DNA of 64,000 nt, from positions 3,286,001 through 3,350,000 of the forward strand of contig NW_026570224.1 of the NCBI RefSeq assembly GCF_019649055.1, in the 5' to 3' direction. Below are positions 12,054 through 26,600 of the stretch, piece by piece; position 1 is the first letter of the stretch; each line of letters begins with the position of its first letter. The notes under the pieces were generated by a model. It worked only from the letters and a program-made list of their open reading frames with translations. It did no database searches and had not been told where the DNA came from. The DNA is from Paramacrobiotus metropolitanus (lineage: Eukaryota > Tardigrada > Eutardigrada > Parachela > Macrobiotidae). The translations under genes were made by a program, and so were the position numbers.

Positions 12054-14958
12054 AGTGCTCTTAGATCGTTATAATGTTATTTATTTTGATGATGCTAACT
12101 GTGATTCGTTGATAAACGTCGGTGATACTGTCCTTTGTTACATACTCATGATTCCATGATGCAGTTTCTTCTATACCGTTACTATCAGCATTTATTCGTT
12201 GATAATTGAGCTCCTAGGTGCTTTTGTTTATTGTCAGAGTCAATATAAACCGTTTTGTTACTAGAGAAATAAATATTGATTCTGGTGATTGTAAAAATCG
12301 AGATCCTGCAACGGTGATATAAACCCGCGCAATTAAACAAAGGTTTCTCTTCCTCCTGTTTTAGTTTTTTGCAGTGTTGGAGAAATTTATAGTGAATCAT
12401 TTGCAGACGATTAAAGCGAATGCCGCGTCCTTTTGCAGCTTTAACTACTTTTTAGCATTCCCCGTGCTTAATTTTTTCAGAATGTTTTCTAATAGTAATC
12501 AGCAATGAATAACCGTTTTTCTGTTGTACTTGCTGTGACAATGATTCCACTGAAGCAGACACTATGCCAGACATTAGACAATTGCCGGTGTAACAGTTTT
12601 GAGTATACATGTACATACTTACCAGTTAGGGCTTGCAAGTAGTTTGTTCTTGAAGATGTGAAAATCGATATGCCCGCTATGAATTGTTGCTTGGTCATAA
12701 GCGGTTAAGTTAATATTGCACTGCTAAACAAGCCAAAGAAATCGGAAATTGGGATGAGCAGCTGGACTTTAAGTTTGAAGTTCAATATTGAGCTTTGTTA
12801 GTTATAGTGGCAGACTGGCAGCATAAACTAGCACCGCACAAAATCTTTATGCCTTATAGCTGTCAGTTCCCTATACTGCAGCACAATGTGCACAACACTA
12901 AACATCGCTCCTGTTTCCTTCGCACGACTGAACACAGCGTAATTTCCACATAATCTGGCGCGCCAAACATATTTGCAGTTTTTCCCGTTGTATAACTTCC
13001 GTTGTATTCCCGACTTCTCGTGAAGACAATTTCTCCAGTGCATCATCTCCATCGAGCAGTGATAATCCAATTTGAAACCATCAAGTGCCGACCCGGCTGT
13101 ATATTCAGTGAGCGTAAATTTATCTGTAGTTACGGCAAGACGGTTAACCTTACTGATCAAGTCGAGGCGCAGATGCACAGATATTGTAGTAATTGTACCT
13201 GCATGGATTACATCGACCGTGGACTTCAATGCGGCATTTTTACATGCTAGCTGTGGAATAGAACACGTCCTGTTCCACCTAGCTGAAACCGGGATACCGG
13301 TAAGGCCGGCATGGGAATAATGTCACTGACGAGTAGATGCGAACAGTCTTATACAATATGCACACCGGCGAATACCGGGCCGTAATATATAGTTCGTAAT
13401 ACATATTGTATTACTCCAAACATTTTGTACATTCCACATGTACACACCTCTCGTACACAGTACTCTAGCGCGAATGCATACAATTCCTTAACGAGATATC
13501 GATTATGCGTTATTTTATTATTGATTAACAGTTATCCGCAGTCAGCCGTGGGAATGGGCTGAGGGAGTTGGGTGTTGCTGCGAATCTGACTGAAATAAAA
13601 CACATGTGGTGTTGATGATTAAGCGAGAAAATTGAGTACCGCTCAATCACAATCGAAGCTTCTTCGACAAATGATATTGTAATTACGTTTTTGTTAAACC
13701 AACGGACAAGATGCTTAATTCAACTATCACTGCATAATATTGCTGCATTTATGGTGTACTAAAAATGTTTTACCAGTTATCTCGTACTGACAGCTAAGAA
13801 TTTGGGTCAAAATTATATTATAATGGTTAGCGTTTACAGCTGCATGCCTGTAATGCATTCTTGCACTTAAAAATTCGATTTATTACCCGAGTAAATGGTG
13901 TTTAATTAACGGCGCGTGTACGGATGTAGTACATATATATCGAAATTTGTTTGAGTTTCAGATTTCAATCAACTTCAAGCAGGTGCCGATGTTATGGTAC
14001 AATGTGTTGCTGCGCAGTGTATGCCACCGGCACCGTGTAATTTTGTGCAAATTAGAATTAGAAAAATTCTAATAATATAACGTTCATGATTATCTAGCCG
14101 CAACAACGTCATAGACTAACTCCTACGTTCGACCTACAGCATAAACATTGTGTAAGTGCAGCCGCCTGGCTTTTGAAGGATTATGGGACAACGCGTATCA
14201 CAGTGTAGTTTTCATGGTAGCACAGGGGGATTTTAAGGAGCCGGTATCAATTGCAGACGTCAACATTTGTCAACTATCAATCCCGTAACCTGCTTTACTT
14301 GGCCTGGCAGATAGAATACAGGGACGATCAGGGATGGCCTTTCGTCGGCTAATTCACTAGTATTTGCAAACAAGCCCCCATACAATTGCATTGCGCACAG
14401 CCGTGCAGATTTTCGACAGGAAGCTCTAAATTTTCGATCATCACGCAGATGCGTTTTCGCGATCGTGGGGACATTTTGCGTCGAACATACCTTTATTACA
14501 TACCCCTTGCGGCTAACTTATTTCTACCGGGAATTATTTGAAAATGTCACCTCCACCGATAAGAAAACAGAGCTACCGAGCGTATATATACATGTGTAGT
14601 CGTACATATGCATTATATGATCGACTTTAGCATCCTGGAGTTGAAATTTTATTGCGAATGTTTGTAACGTGCATTTCGCTAATTACTCATGGAAATGTTG
14701 TCCCGCATCGGCAGGAAGTGATGGCGACATTCCGCGACTTGCCGTTAGCTTTTCCCGAGATTATAATTGCTGAACGGTGGCTGTAGGGCACATCTATAAC
14801 TGTATAGGTTAGCCGGTGCGTTGCCGGTATCTGCGTAAAAGTTGGTGGGATGTAATTCCATAATCCAATTGGCAATAACTGACAGCACGTATAGTATAAG
14901 CCAAGTGCATATATGCCGGGGCCTTTTTGTTTGTGGGAACAGGTTAGCCGGGGAGAAA
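12054..14958. other. Intergenic, K+ channel to PIP4P
   Basis: About 2.9 kb. AATAAA-like hexamers near 12268 may end the channel transcript. The overlapping short frames on both strands at 12.8-13.3 kb are probably non-coding. The last few hundred bases presumably hold the PIP4P promoter. No RNA gene or clear repeat was seen. Confidence 0.4.
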
Positions 14959-17900
14959 ATGGATCGTTCAGACCACTGGAGTCCCAATAATCGTCGCTCA
15001 GGCTCCACGTGTGCGGCGGATAGTGAAAGGGCGCCGCTGCTACCTCCACGGAGTGCGTCGATTTGTGTGGCAGCTGCGCGTACTACAGCTGCTGTAGTGC
15101 ATCAGCCGTCGACGGCGGTTTCCAGTCCCGAGACACCGTTAAGTACGAATACCGTCGTGCTGCTGCTGTTGATGCCGCTGTGTTGTTGCTTCAGTGTATA
15201 TACTATATACCCGTTGTTGGCACGGCATGTATCTGACTTTTATTACGATGATTATCATCGCTACTATCTAATCCCCTGTCTCTCTGCTATGTACCTCTCC
15301 TATCTCTTCGCATGCTACAGCGTAATATGATTTATATTAATGTTCTAATTTCCTGCCTTTATGGAAGGACCGGTGGAGATTCGGCGCAAAGAGAGTATTA
15401 AGCCACCGTCGTTAAGCGCCCAGGAGATTAATGGCAGTCTACTATCCAATGGTGCTCTCGCGAATGCCGTTAGTGATGGGTTATCACCTTATCGGGATGC
15501 AGTGGTCAGTCCTACAATGGAGGAGGAAGAGGAAGAAACGACCCAATGGGCGGTTACCTGCAGGTAAGTACACTTCGGCGTACGGTGCAATTTGCATAAT
15601 GCACATGATTGACAAGCTGCTAAGTTGATCAAACAATTGAATCCGTCGCCACGACCTAATGCGCGTTCACTGCGTTGTAACTAGCGATTATGTGCGCTAT
15701 AATGTGATACGCATTTGATTTCGCAGTATTTTGATCCTGGATATAAACAACTGTAAATACATTATGCTTAAGATACGTTTTTTTTAAACTTGTGAGCGCT
15801 GAGAATTTTTGACCTAAGTTACTATACAAAATGATGATAAACTACACGTATGTACGTACATTGGTATTTTCTCTCCTGCCTAGCACTTGGGAGGTTAATT
15901 ATGAATTTTCATTAAGCGCCGGAAATTTTATTGATTTGTGGGATGATGGTTACAACCACCTTCGGGAATATATCCCAAAATTTCAGTATTTCCATAATAA
16001 ACACATAAACAATCTTGTGAACACGTTAGTGTGACACGACGGTTATCGCAAAAGTAATCGTATTTTATTACATCATTTGCGTCAATGGTTTTAGTCGTGT
16101 AATATTAGAAATGGACATATCATATCCGCATTACGTAGCCGCATGTTACTTATAAAAATGGATTCTGTAAAGGCGCAGTAGCTCGGGCGCGATCGATTTA
16201 TTGCATTACACTGCTTTACTTCGTCGGTGAATACAATCTTATCAATGTTGTATATTTTGTTGCGTAATGTGCCTCTTCATGGATTCATATAACGCTGTAG
16301 CCTTTTGAAGTGACATCTTTTGACGGAACCAGATTTTTTTGCTTGAGTTATTCCGCTATTATATTCGCGTATTTTATGGCTTATAACTTGGGACTTAAGC
16401 GGGAAGAAAAGGATGCATTATTGATGATGGTAGGGTATGCAACAATGAGATCATTATCGAGAAGGAGGAGGGATTCGTCGTTAAATGTGGAGTTTGTAAT
16501 GAAGCAACGGTAAGTGGTTTAACTGACCTGTACTGTTAGAAGTTGCAATAAAAATTACACGCTGTAAATGTAAATTTGAAGCGGAAGTAGTTCACCTGGT
16601 AAACGTTGTATATTGCATTGTAAACGATTTATATTGTATGGTTTCCATTGCCATGCAATTAACTGCAAGCTAGTGACCGATAGCATCACAACTTTGTATG
16701 GTTTCTCATACATACTGCAGCACTCTGTAGTACTGCCGACCGTAAGAAATACCGTAATCAAGCTCTCATATTTAGATTACAAGAAATATTCTTAATAATG
16801 CTAAACAAAGGCAGGCGTCTGATAACAATAATGCTGCGAAGTTTGTTTTTAAAAATTCAGCAAAAGTATATTTCTACTCACCGCCTGCAAAATATGGAAC
16901 GGTTTGTACCAGCCCATATATATATTTTGTTTCGAGATGCCCGCAAAAGCATTTAGTTTGTACACAAATATCTTGGTACAACTTCCTTTTTTCTTGTAAG
17001 TTCTTACAGCTAGAAAAGCAAGATTTTACAATATTATAGCTTTTTATCGCTTCGCTGAACCAAAGCCGTACAGTAAAATCTGATGAAGTTACAAATACAA
17101 AAGGTGCGCATGTTCGGGCGTATCTCAAAAAGGCCCATCCAAATGGAAGTGTTCGACATAGGTCAAAAAGGTCGGTTAGTACAAATTGATTGTTACACTC
17201 AAATACGTGAATTCTCTTGGAAGTGACATACGAGTAAACTAGCGGCGATTGTATTGCTGCCGTAATAAGGCTTTTATATATGGATATTCGCAAGAGCGTC
17301 TAGACTTGGGGCACTATTCCCGCTGGCGATCAATATTTCGACACTTCTCCTTCCGTATCGTAACTTTGAGTAAAAGAGGCCTGATTTATTCTAAGAGATT
17401 CAGATTAAGTGGGGACGTCTTATTCAAAGCGAGCAGGTGTTGAAAAATTAACATACTCAACTGAATCAAAAGACACTTGTCACATCTGTTTTTTTACTAA
17501 CTCCATTCAAAGAAACTGTTGCCACTTTATAAAATTTTACTTTCACTACATTCAGTAGGTTTACTTTAGTGATCCAATTTAAACGCACACCGACAAATCG
17601 CAATCAATTTAACAGCTAGCTGGCTGCAGTTTTGCGGCTTTTTCATCACCCTGCAGCGTACAAAAAGAATTTTGATAATAAAATAATTTCTGGATTACCT
17701 GCAGTAGCAGTGGCAAAACTCTGTTTGGTGTCGTATGCACAAACTTCATTCACGATTTCACGTAAGCGGCCTAATGTGTGAAAAGCCTACTTTTACAATC
17801 TTTTGTGTATCTTGTCAATATTGTGTTAGAAATCTTGGGTTTACTGCCTAACTAAATTTTATAGTCAACGCCCATTTTCTCTCTGTTTTATCTCTGTGAT

Positions 17901-20013
17901 GTTGTTTATAGCTATAATATGTAGGAGTTTGTCGTATCGTTTTGTTTGAATTTTACTGAACATGGCAGTAAAATATTCGTTAAATCGTTATTGCAGTTTT
18001 AACGTACACCTGTATCTCCCGGTTTACCCAAGCTTTTAATAATAATACAAGTAATAGAGATAATATTGCCAGTTGTGAATTAATAGTTCTATCGTTTATA
18101 CCGCCTTTTGCAGGTGCGCTTGCGTACAACAATAATGCTACATTGGTATAATGGAATCATAAACCGGTTAACGTTATCGTGATATATAGGAAAGTAAAGT
18201 AGACGGTAGCTGTATGCGCTTAATACGAGTATAATCGTTTTTTAGAAAATCGGAATTCTACCTTGAGGTTATACTGGAGAAATCGATTATTCCTTGGTAC
18301 TTCATTCATCAGCTTTCTCGTTAAAAGTCAATGGGATGTCTGGGAGAAATTCCCTAGCGGCTAGCTTTTACTGCTACCTGCCGTAGACAGCTTGAGTGGC
18401 CGTTACTAGTAATATTTTGAAATCGGGTTTGAAGTAGATCAAGAGGGGCATAAATTGTTTGCCCTGAGAAGATATGCGTTTAAAAAATATGGAACTATTC
18501 TGTAGTACATATGGAGAATATTAACTAGAAGGTTACCCGTAGCGTACAAGATTGTAAACGTGTAAAACATGCAGCCGTACCATAACTACAATATTAGGCG
18601 TACCGCGTGACTATAAGATAGCTCAAAACTTCTACCATATATAATTTCCAGCAAGAAAAATAATTATATTGATGTATTTTTACATGATATGACTGCGTGT
18701 TTTCAATGGCGTACACCCGTTTATTGCTTCATGCTGTGCTCAAAAGCACTTATACACTTTTCCACGGAATTAAAGTATTACACAAGTTGCATGAACCGAT
18801 AATGAATCGATTTTTGCGGGGGCTGGAAGCAGCGCAGTAAGGACCGAAATGGTATTTTTTTGTGCGACTGTGCCCATAATAAAACAGAACATCACGCTAA
18901 ATCAATCAGGTTGGTTGGTTGTACATCAATAATACATACAGCGCTTCCTTCGACATAAAAAGCAATCCCTATTTGCATATAATGTTGCGACTATAAAGGC
19001 TTTTTGCCTTTGAAAGATGTCTGCTCGTTTCATCGGTTACGTGACACTGTCGTGCATATTATCTTGCCGCAGTCTGCGCAGTTAACAATACAAAACGCTA
19101 CTGTATAATGCATATGATGCGAAGTGTGAACTGTATATCAATATGCAAACAGATTTTATTATTATGTCGTGAAGTACACAGTATTTTTAGTGATAAAGTA
19201 CAATTTGTTTCTCGGGTTAAGTTAACCTGTACGCAGAAACTACTTTAATAAATAGTTAAACGATATGTTAATTTCAAAAATTCTGTGAGGATTACGTGTA
19301 CTCGGTACCATTACTAAAGTGTTAAACATTTCTTGGTCATGTTGCATTGTTGTCAAAGTCAAATGATTTTATTGCAGCCAATTAGGAACGCGCCGGTTGG
19401 TGAAAAGTATGTCCGCTGTCCTTGCCACTGTCTATTGATCTGTAAGGATAGTTCCGAGCGCATCGCTTGCCCACGTCAAAACTGGTAAATCTCCCTCTTA
19501 AATGTAATGCGTCCCCCATAAGGCAAATATTTAACTTCCGGCTCAAACATTTTCATGTCTTGGCTCAATCGGTGCCTGTATGGTTCACGTATGTTTCACA
19601 GTAAGCGCATCATCACCATCACGGCCGCCGTCGATGGTACCGGTCCCCTGTCCCAGTCTTTCGCCGCATCCAACAACACTACACCGGGCACTTGTCATGT
19701 AGTGTGTGTTCACTGTGGTCAAGATTTCCTCTTCAATATCCTACACAAATCACTGGCCAAATGTCCCCATTGTAATAAGATATCGGCGGTAGGGAATGTC
19801 TACCGTCGCCGGCAGTTACGTGTATACTCCGTGGTGGCCTTCCTGTTCCTGCTGGTAACCGTCCTTGTGATAGTGGGCACGTACTTTCTTGTCGCCGAAT
19901 CCGGTGGTATCGTGGCGCTCTATGTTGGACTCGTAGCCATAACCGTCCTGGCTGCAGTGCGCGTTGTATACTTCTTCCGGATGAAAGTCAGTCAAGTGCA
20001 GGGCACCTTTTGA
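14959..20013 (+). CDS. PIP4P: TMEM55/PIP4P-type phosphatidylinositol-4,5-bisphosphate 4-phosphatase
   Basis: Late-endosome/lysosome membrane protein of the TMEM55 family, which removes the 4-phosphate of PI(4,5)P2. Exons: 14959-15142, 15368-15563, 16434-16509, 19378-19484, 19602-20013; 324 aa with consistent phases. The N-terminus has the acidic ERAPLLPP motif typical of the family. Next come the Cys-rich zinc-binding core TCRVC...[30 protein letters not shown] and the CX5R catalytic-type motif CKDSSER, then [13 protein letters not shown] and CPHC. Two C-terminal transmembrane helices follow ([20 protein letters not shown] and [20 protein letters not shown]). The exon 1/exon 2 junction is the least certain part, because the acceptor is AAG rather than CAG. 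The third intron is unusually long for this window (2.9 kb). An AATAAA lies at 20211. Confidence 0.88.
16510..19377. other. Long PIP4P intron
   Basis: 2.9-kb AT-rich intron between the exons ending CNEAT and starting PIRNAP. On the minus strand 16874-17293 is a 139-codon open frame, containing [19 protein letters not shown] and a Cys-rich C-terminal half. I recognise no family in it and it has no supporting splice or start context, so it is probably chance. No repeats or RNA gene were seen. Confidence 0.35.
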
Positions 20014-20210
20014 ATAATACAGACACCACAACTGCTCTCCCGTCTTTCACACCAGTTTATGGAGTTGGTGCAATTCACAGCGCCAATATCGTCGCGGCAT
20101 CGTTATATTGGTGGATTGTATCCGATGATTAATTAATGTAAAGCGGATATGTGGCGTCATGTGTAATTGGTCCCCTCTCGCAGCATCAGCAGCAACATAT
20201 GCACACTGGC

Positions 20211-20216
20211 AATAAA
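20211..20216 (+). terminator. Probable PIP4P polyadenylation signal
   Basis: AATAAA about 200 nt after the PIP4P stop, on the coding strand and before the convergent guanylyl cyclase gene ends at 20601. Confidence 0.45.
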
Positions 20217-20600
20217 TGTGGCACTTACTGTATTTTCATCCCAATAAGGATGTTACCAAAGATTCGCGCACTGGCACATGCTCTGAAACATATGGCAAGT
20301 TCATTCTAATTTAATTAATACAGTGCTGGAGCAAAGTAGTTTTTGCGTTTAATGCCAAGAGGATTTATTTTGAATTGCTCGGAAATAAAGTTCGCTCACA
20401 TATTCGCGGCATATAATGCTGCGACGTAACGGCCGTACCGGAAAATACCGCACTGACTCGTATTTGAAATCAATAATAAGTATGAGATCAATAAACGATG
20501 CATTGTTGCTAACTGGAATTAAGTATCTTAATTTTACCCCATTCTTCCTTACCGTCCAGTCTTGTGAAAAAATTGACTTGGTGATAGTGCAAAATTTATA

Positions 20601-23600
20601 TCATTCAACGTTGCTCTCATCTTTTGCTGTGGACACCAGCCAGTACGTGGAAAGGTTACCTTTCCCCTGCAATTCGCAATTATTATGACATACGAGATAA
20701 TTTACGTTGATAAGTGCAAGGGAAACCGGATAAAGTTTCCCGCGAGAAACGAATTTTGCCACTAGCACGGCACAAGTATGTGGTCGGCGAAATGACTGTA
20801 ATTATGAGATACCTTAATTAAAATGGTTCCTCGAGGTACAAATTGGAAGGCCTTGGGGAAAAATTGCTGAGCGGCATCCATAAAATCTTTACTAACATGG
20901 ATCTTTCGAGCTAGCATAACAAAGAAATACCGAATTACGCGGATGCTGCACAACGGGTTCACATCGTACATCATTGCTCTTATGTTGTTAATGACAGTGT
21001 ACGATCATCGTATTAGAAGAGATTCTTACCACATCCAAAGGAAGTCATCCGGGAAGCAGTATTGATTGTATCGCCAAACCTGTGCCATAATTGCTTGTTT
21101 AGTCTACTGCATATATAAGAAGATGATGCTGATAAAACTAAAAGGTCACTCATCATATTCCTGTCACAGTTACTGCGTGTTTGCTGAAAACTTACAAACA
21201 GTAACGGAGCATTCTGGTTCCCACAACGCTGGCCGCACAAGGCCCTGTGAAAGCAACAGTCGCATAATATTTTTTGGTTAAAAGTAAATTTAGAATTTTT
21301 TAGTAAAGCTAACCTGTATTAAGGCCAACTTTTAACTGCAACCTGCAGCTCATATCACGCAGTCGCATAGGCTGCTCGGTACGCTGCATGAGGTGAACGG
21401 ACGTTTCACTGACTTCACGAATATGCCTTTTACCATTTCGGACAGGTATTCCACTAGCAATCTGTGGGTATCAAAAGCCACATAATTATCACCAGTCTGC
21501 AACAGTGTGCCATCATTCGAAACAAGAACACGTTGGTTAGTACCATGTACGAGTCTCCTATAGTTTCCACTTTGTACACGTCATAGCTGCTAAGAACTTC
21601 ATCCAGAATGCGAAACATGTGATGGAGAAAATTCACAACCATGAGTGGTTCGATCCGTGCAACAATTGTAACAAAGTCAGCAACCGCCGTGAAACCCACA
21701 GTCACTTGATCGAAGTCTTCTGGTGGCACGGAAAGTCCCAACCTCAGTCTCTCCACAACTGGTCTATAAGGCATTTCTTCCTTCACTATTTTGGTTTTAG
21801 CTCTAATTTAATTATCAATGCATTAAGTAAAGTACGTTTATTGTATGCTAGATTCTAACGCATTTTACTTGGGCAAAATTTCGGCAAGGAGTTTATCAGT
21901 AGCCTTTTTTTCCTCGTCCAAGGTTGCTGTTTTTAATTTGACGGAATTCTCCAGTTCCCTTGTAAAGTATTCCAGTTTATCCATAACATCTTCCAACAAA
22001 GATCCATCTTGCTTGAAATTCGGCATGCGCTCGCTGAGGTACCGCCGAATGGCCTTGAAATCCGGCCGCTCCCGAGGATCCTCGGCCCAGCATTCCGGCA
22101 GTAATTTGATAAACGGCATTTCTTCTGGCTCAACCGGCTGAATGTCCGGTCGATGATGGGCATCGGAAGTAACCGGCGTTTTTTTAATTAGGCTTATTAT
22201 TTCTACACAAACAAAATTGCAAAACTAAGACACCTGAAATATACAACTGTGTTAAGGCATAATAAAAGCGCAATAATTATAGTCGCATTATTTCCCCTGT
22301 TTTAAGTTGTCCTAATATATGTGACCATATTTGGTACGTACAATAGCTTTTATTGTAATAATTATTTATAATTTTGACCGCATAAAAATATTTTTTCCAC
22401 AATTTGAATTGAGGGAAAAAGACTTTCTTAAACTATTTAGCAGTGCATGTTAGCGTGACCTTTTATTTTGGCTAATAGTTTTGCTCCATTCCTTCCCTCA
22501 AAATTTATCCAAAATGGCTCGCAGGTGAACAACACTTGATGCATAACAATGGCAAAGGAATATACATCGCCTTTCACGGTTTCAGGTTCGGCTGACTCCC
22601 CCCGAAGTAATTCCGGGGAAATGTACAGTTTCCGCGCTTCAGTCTGATGCGGAAGCACCGAAGCCATCTCGGAAACTTGTTCACGAATCTTCCGCAATCC
22701 GAAATCACTCAGTCGTACCGTCAGCCGCCTATCAATTAAACAGTTGGACGCCGTGAGCCGTCCGTGCACACGAATCGATGAATGATGAATGTATAGCATT
22801 CCCTGCAAGAGAAGGCCACTAAGGTCAACTTTTGAATAATGTAGAGAATGCGTAGTGTTTGTGTGTGGTTTACGCATGACCTACTATAAAATTGAAGAAT
22901 TATCATACATAGTTTAATTATGCCTCCAAGTTCAGATGTAAGAAGATGCTCGCTAGTAATTAGGTAAAACATCTCGAATGCGGTATTGGTGTTAACCTCA
23001 AGATTCAACAATACTGTAAACAATTAAGTAAGCTCTATATTGTGTACAGTGTGGCACAGCCAAGTTGATACTGCTTGCTCGAATATTTTCCATTTTCATA
23101 ATATTTTAATGGTTTTGTATGTGCTCTGTATGTGCATGCACTTGTACCGCTGTTATCCCGTTGATAAGAAACAGCTTGATATCTTTTAGCAACGACTGAA
23201 AAGTGTCCTTTCGTAGCAGGTCTTGGAAAGAATGTTCGGGAGCAAATTCCGAGATAATGCGAACATCACTCGTCCCAATGCAGACTCCAAAGAATATGGC
23301 AATATTATCATGCCTCATTTTCTTTCTCTGCAATAGTATGAGATTATCCTTTACAGCATGAGTTCGAGTATTTCACCAGTTCATTTGGTTGTGGAGGTCC
23401 TATCCAGCCCAAACTGCTTAATATTTTCATATCCCATTTCGACTGTACGCTTACGTGATAAGTTATTTCCAGCAGTTCATCATCAACAAGTAACTTTCGT
23501 TGGATTTTAAGTTTTTTGCACCACACCAACTGGTCATGGAATCTGACAAGTCCGTTATTCCCGCGTCCAGATTGTTCCGTCTAGCACAGTAATATTATTA

Positions 23601-26600
23601 AATTCCATCGATGAGCTTCGCATTTTAATAGATCAACGCTGACCATGTGCATTAGACGCGTAATAGTTTGCCGCAGATGGCGGTGTTTATCGGAGATTGT
23701 GGAGGCCGGTGTGATTTCCTCTGGTAAAATAATCCAGCTGCTGTATTCTTTGCGCAATTTCCTCCTGGAAATGCAACGATTTGCGGACATTTTATAGTTT
23801 TTGTGGAGAACTGTGGAAATATGCTAAATAAATTTACCTTTGGTGCACGCGATAAATGACAAATGCAGCTACGTAAATGATGGCACAAGGAATGAGTATG
23901 GAGGGAAGCAGTTCCGTCAACAGAGCGTCTAAGCAGATACAATAACTTAATTGGTGCGTTTACAGTACTGCAGACAGTCTTTTCACATTTCTACTAACGA
24001 GTAAGTACAAATACCTATCCACTTTGCTACAATCATGATAATTAATTGCTCGTTCTTTCATACACGAATAAGAATTAATTTTGATAACAGATAACATCAA
24101 CAAACTGCGCCAGCCCCGATGTACAGATAAGGTATAAGGCTAATAAATAATTGTTGTACCCAAGATATTGTAACCAACCAAATAACCAATTTCCTCACTT
24201 TTTCGTAAACATTCAGCATCGTCGCCCACGAATCCGCATGGCGGACGATCGCTTGGAGGATTGGCATGACGAATCCACTTAAACCGGCTAGATGCGATCA
24301 GTTCCGAATCATATGAATCAAAAGTCCAGAGCTCCTAATTTAAGATCCAATTACGTTATAGCGTGAACTACTTACTCTATTACACCTTTGATTTGCATCT
24401 TATATAATCTTTGTATATCAAAAAATTACGTTAATCCTGCAGTACAGGATTGGTTTAAAAAAAAACTGATTTACGTGCATCCTTACAGTTCCAAAATACG
24501 TACTTGGAATGACTTTGTCTGGGCGCTGACTCCAAAAACAGAATATGCAGCGTCACGATCCCCGTTTTCATCAATAATGAACGGCGTTCCCATGACGGAG
24601 CTGAAATTCCGCCTGTACATGCTTCTTGTCAACTCAATCCCGTCGCTAAGATTATATCCCAATGAAATGGTTTCGTTCACCATCTGAAGCATACATTACG
24701 CAAAACTTGGCGTTAAAATAATGATAGAATTTTAAGAATTTTCCTTGTCTGAAATTTTTCAGCTTTACCTCGGCAGCTGCTGCAAATGCGGTATGCGTGC
24801 AAACCGCAGTAAGAACTGACTGAAAAAGAAAGATTTTCCAGCGAAAAACTAGCAGTACGGTATTATTGTACCGTAACGTCCTATTAAAAAAAATAACTAA
24901 ACTCTATTACTAGTAAATAAACAGAGCATATGTAACTTATATAGGGCATGAGCGCCCAGTACCAGTTTTTTTACATTAGACTAAAACGCTGCGCTAAATA
25001 AATGAGAATTCGAGCTTACTTCTTCGGTGATATCGCTGGAATTTGACTGAGAGCGAATGTATGACGTAAAATTATTTAACCGTTGGTTGTCCGTGGGAAG
25101 AGGGGATAGGGATATTATGAAAAGCGATTGCAATATCTAAAATCGGCCAAAACAATTGCTGTGCAATATCGGAAGCGATCATCATGTAGTCCGAACTATT
25201 ACGGCGTACCACATCCAAAGAATTTTGAGCAGCTTCGGACAGAAAGTGTTCTGTATTCCACAATGAGCTGTATACAATATTGGTGACATACACCTAAAGA
25301 GAGGACAAAATCTTCGTTATATTAATCCGGCTGCTGAGAAACACATTGACATCAGTAATACCCGCATAGACACTTAGGAATTTCGGAAGTTCTCGACAAT
25401 TGTACTGTACATAAAGTGCGGCAGTTTTTCTGTAAGAAGTCCTATTTGCTTACATAGTCTTTTCCCATCATTCCTAAATTAACGGCAGTTTTCTGAAAAT
25501 CAAACAAATCATATTTAAATTTTTCTTGTGTTCGTCGAAACCAAAACTCGAAAATAGTAGCAAATTTTCGCTAAATGTTAGTAATGTAAAAATTAATTAC
25601 AATTAATTCTCTTTAGCATACCAACATATCCAGCAGAAATTTGATTTCCACCATAAGGACAATCACTGCAAACGGCAAAAAGTTGTCGACTGGCAATACA
25701 TACTTGTAAATATATAGAGTTATTTAAGTACTCATAAATGTATTGTAAAACCCGTTATTAATTTATTAACTACAGACACAGTAGCTGATGCTAATTATAC
25801 TGTTACTTATTGCTTCAGAATATGTAGCTGCTTTACCTCTACTCCGGGCTCGAGCATATTCCAGAGCCTGTACTCGTTGTTCAGGTAAGGAGAGATCCAA
25901 AGACAACAAATACGTAGCGCGTGGGGTATACATTTCCGGATCACCATATATAAGATCTTTTGCTGTTTCAGCACACATTTCTTTTAATGATGCAGGCACA
26001 TAGTGGATATCACAGATGATGGTTATAGTGCGCCACTTATACACCGCAAAAAGTTCACGAGTGCACCGACTGAACGCTTCGATCTGCACCGGCAGCACGC
26101 GAACCAGAGTCGGAAAGCGAACCTTATTTTGCAACAGACTCCCCCTTCCGGCACTAGTGACAGAAAAAATCATTTTGGTCCTTTGGATCAAATATTTATA
26201 GACATTTTCAAGCCTTTTCTTACCTTGTAATGACAGGAATGTTTAACTCTGCATACATAAATCGACATAAGAAAAATGCAGTTTCTGATAAACTATAGCC
26301 TGACAACAGTTTCTTGATATAATAATAATTTCATTTCGTTAACAGTCCACGACAATTATCGTAAAAATTTCAATTATTAAAATGATGTTTTTATACAGGA
26401 GTTTCTATATCAGGATGACATCATGACGTAATCAAAACTGAGCCGTCCCCACCCGCGCGAAATGTCCACGATTCTGTCGATTGCTAACACAGCGAATTTT
26501 TGCAAGTATCAACATGAAACCGGTGTCAATTTGTGGAATTACTCCCTAATCCCTATCGATTCTCCATCAGGATGGTTTCCGTATCGAATTTCTTTTTTAT

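Noticed and set aside
21500-21544. Reading the cyclase exon 17 on through VLTN before splicing
   Set aside because: The donor at ATG|GTACTA gives YMIASGIPVRNG, which aligns with cyclases without an insertion; the longer form adds residues no relative has.
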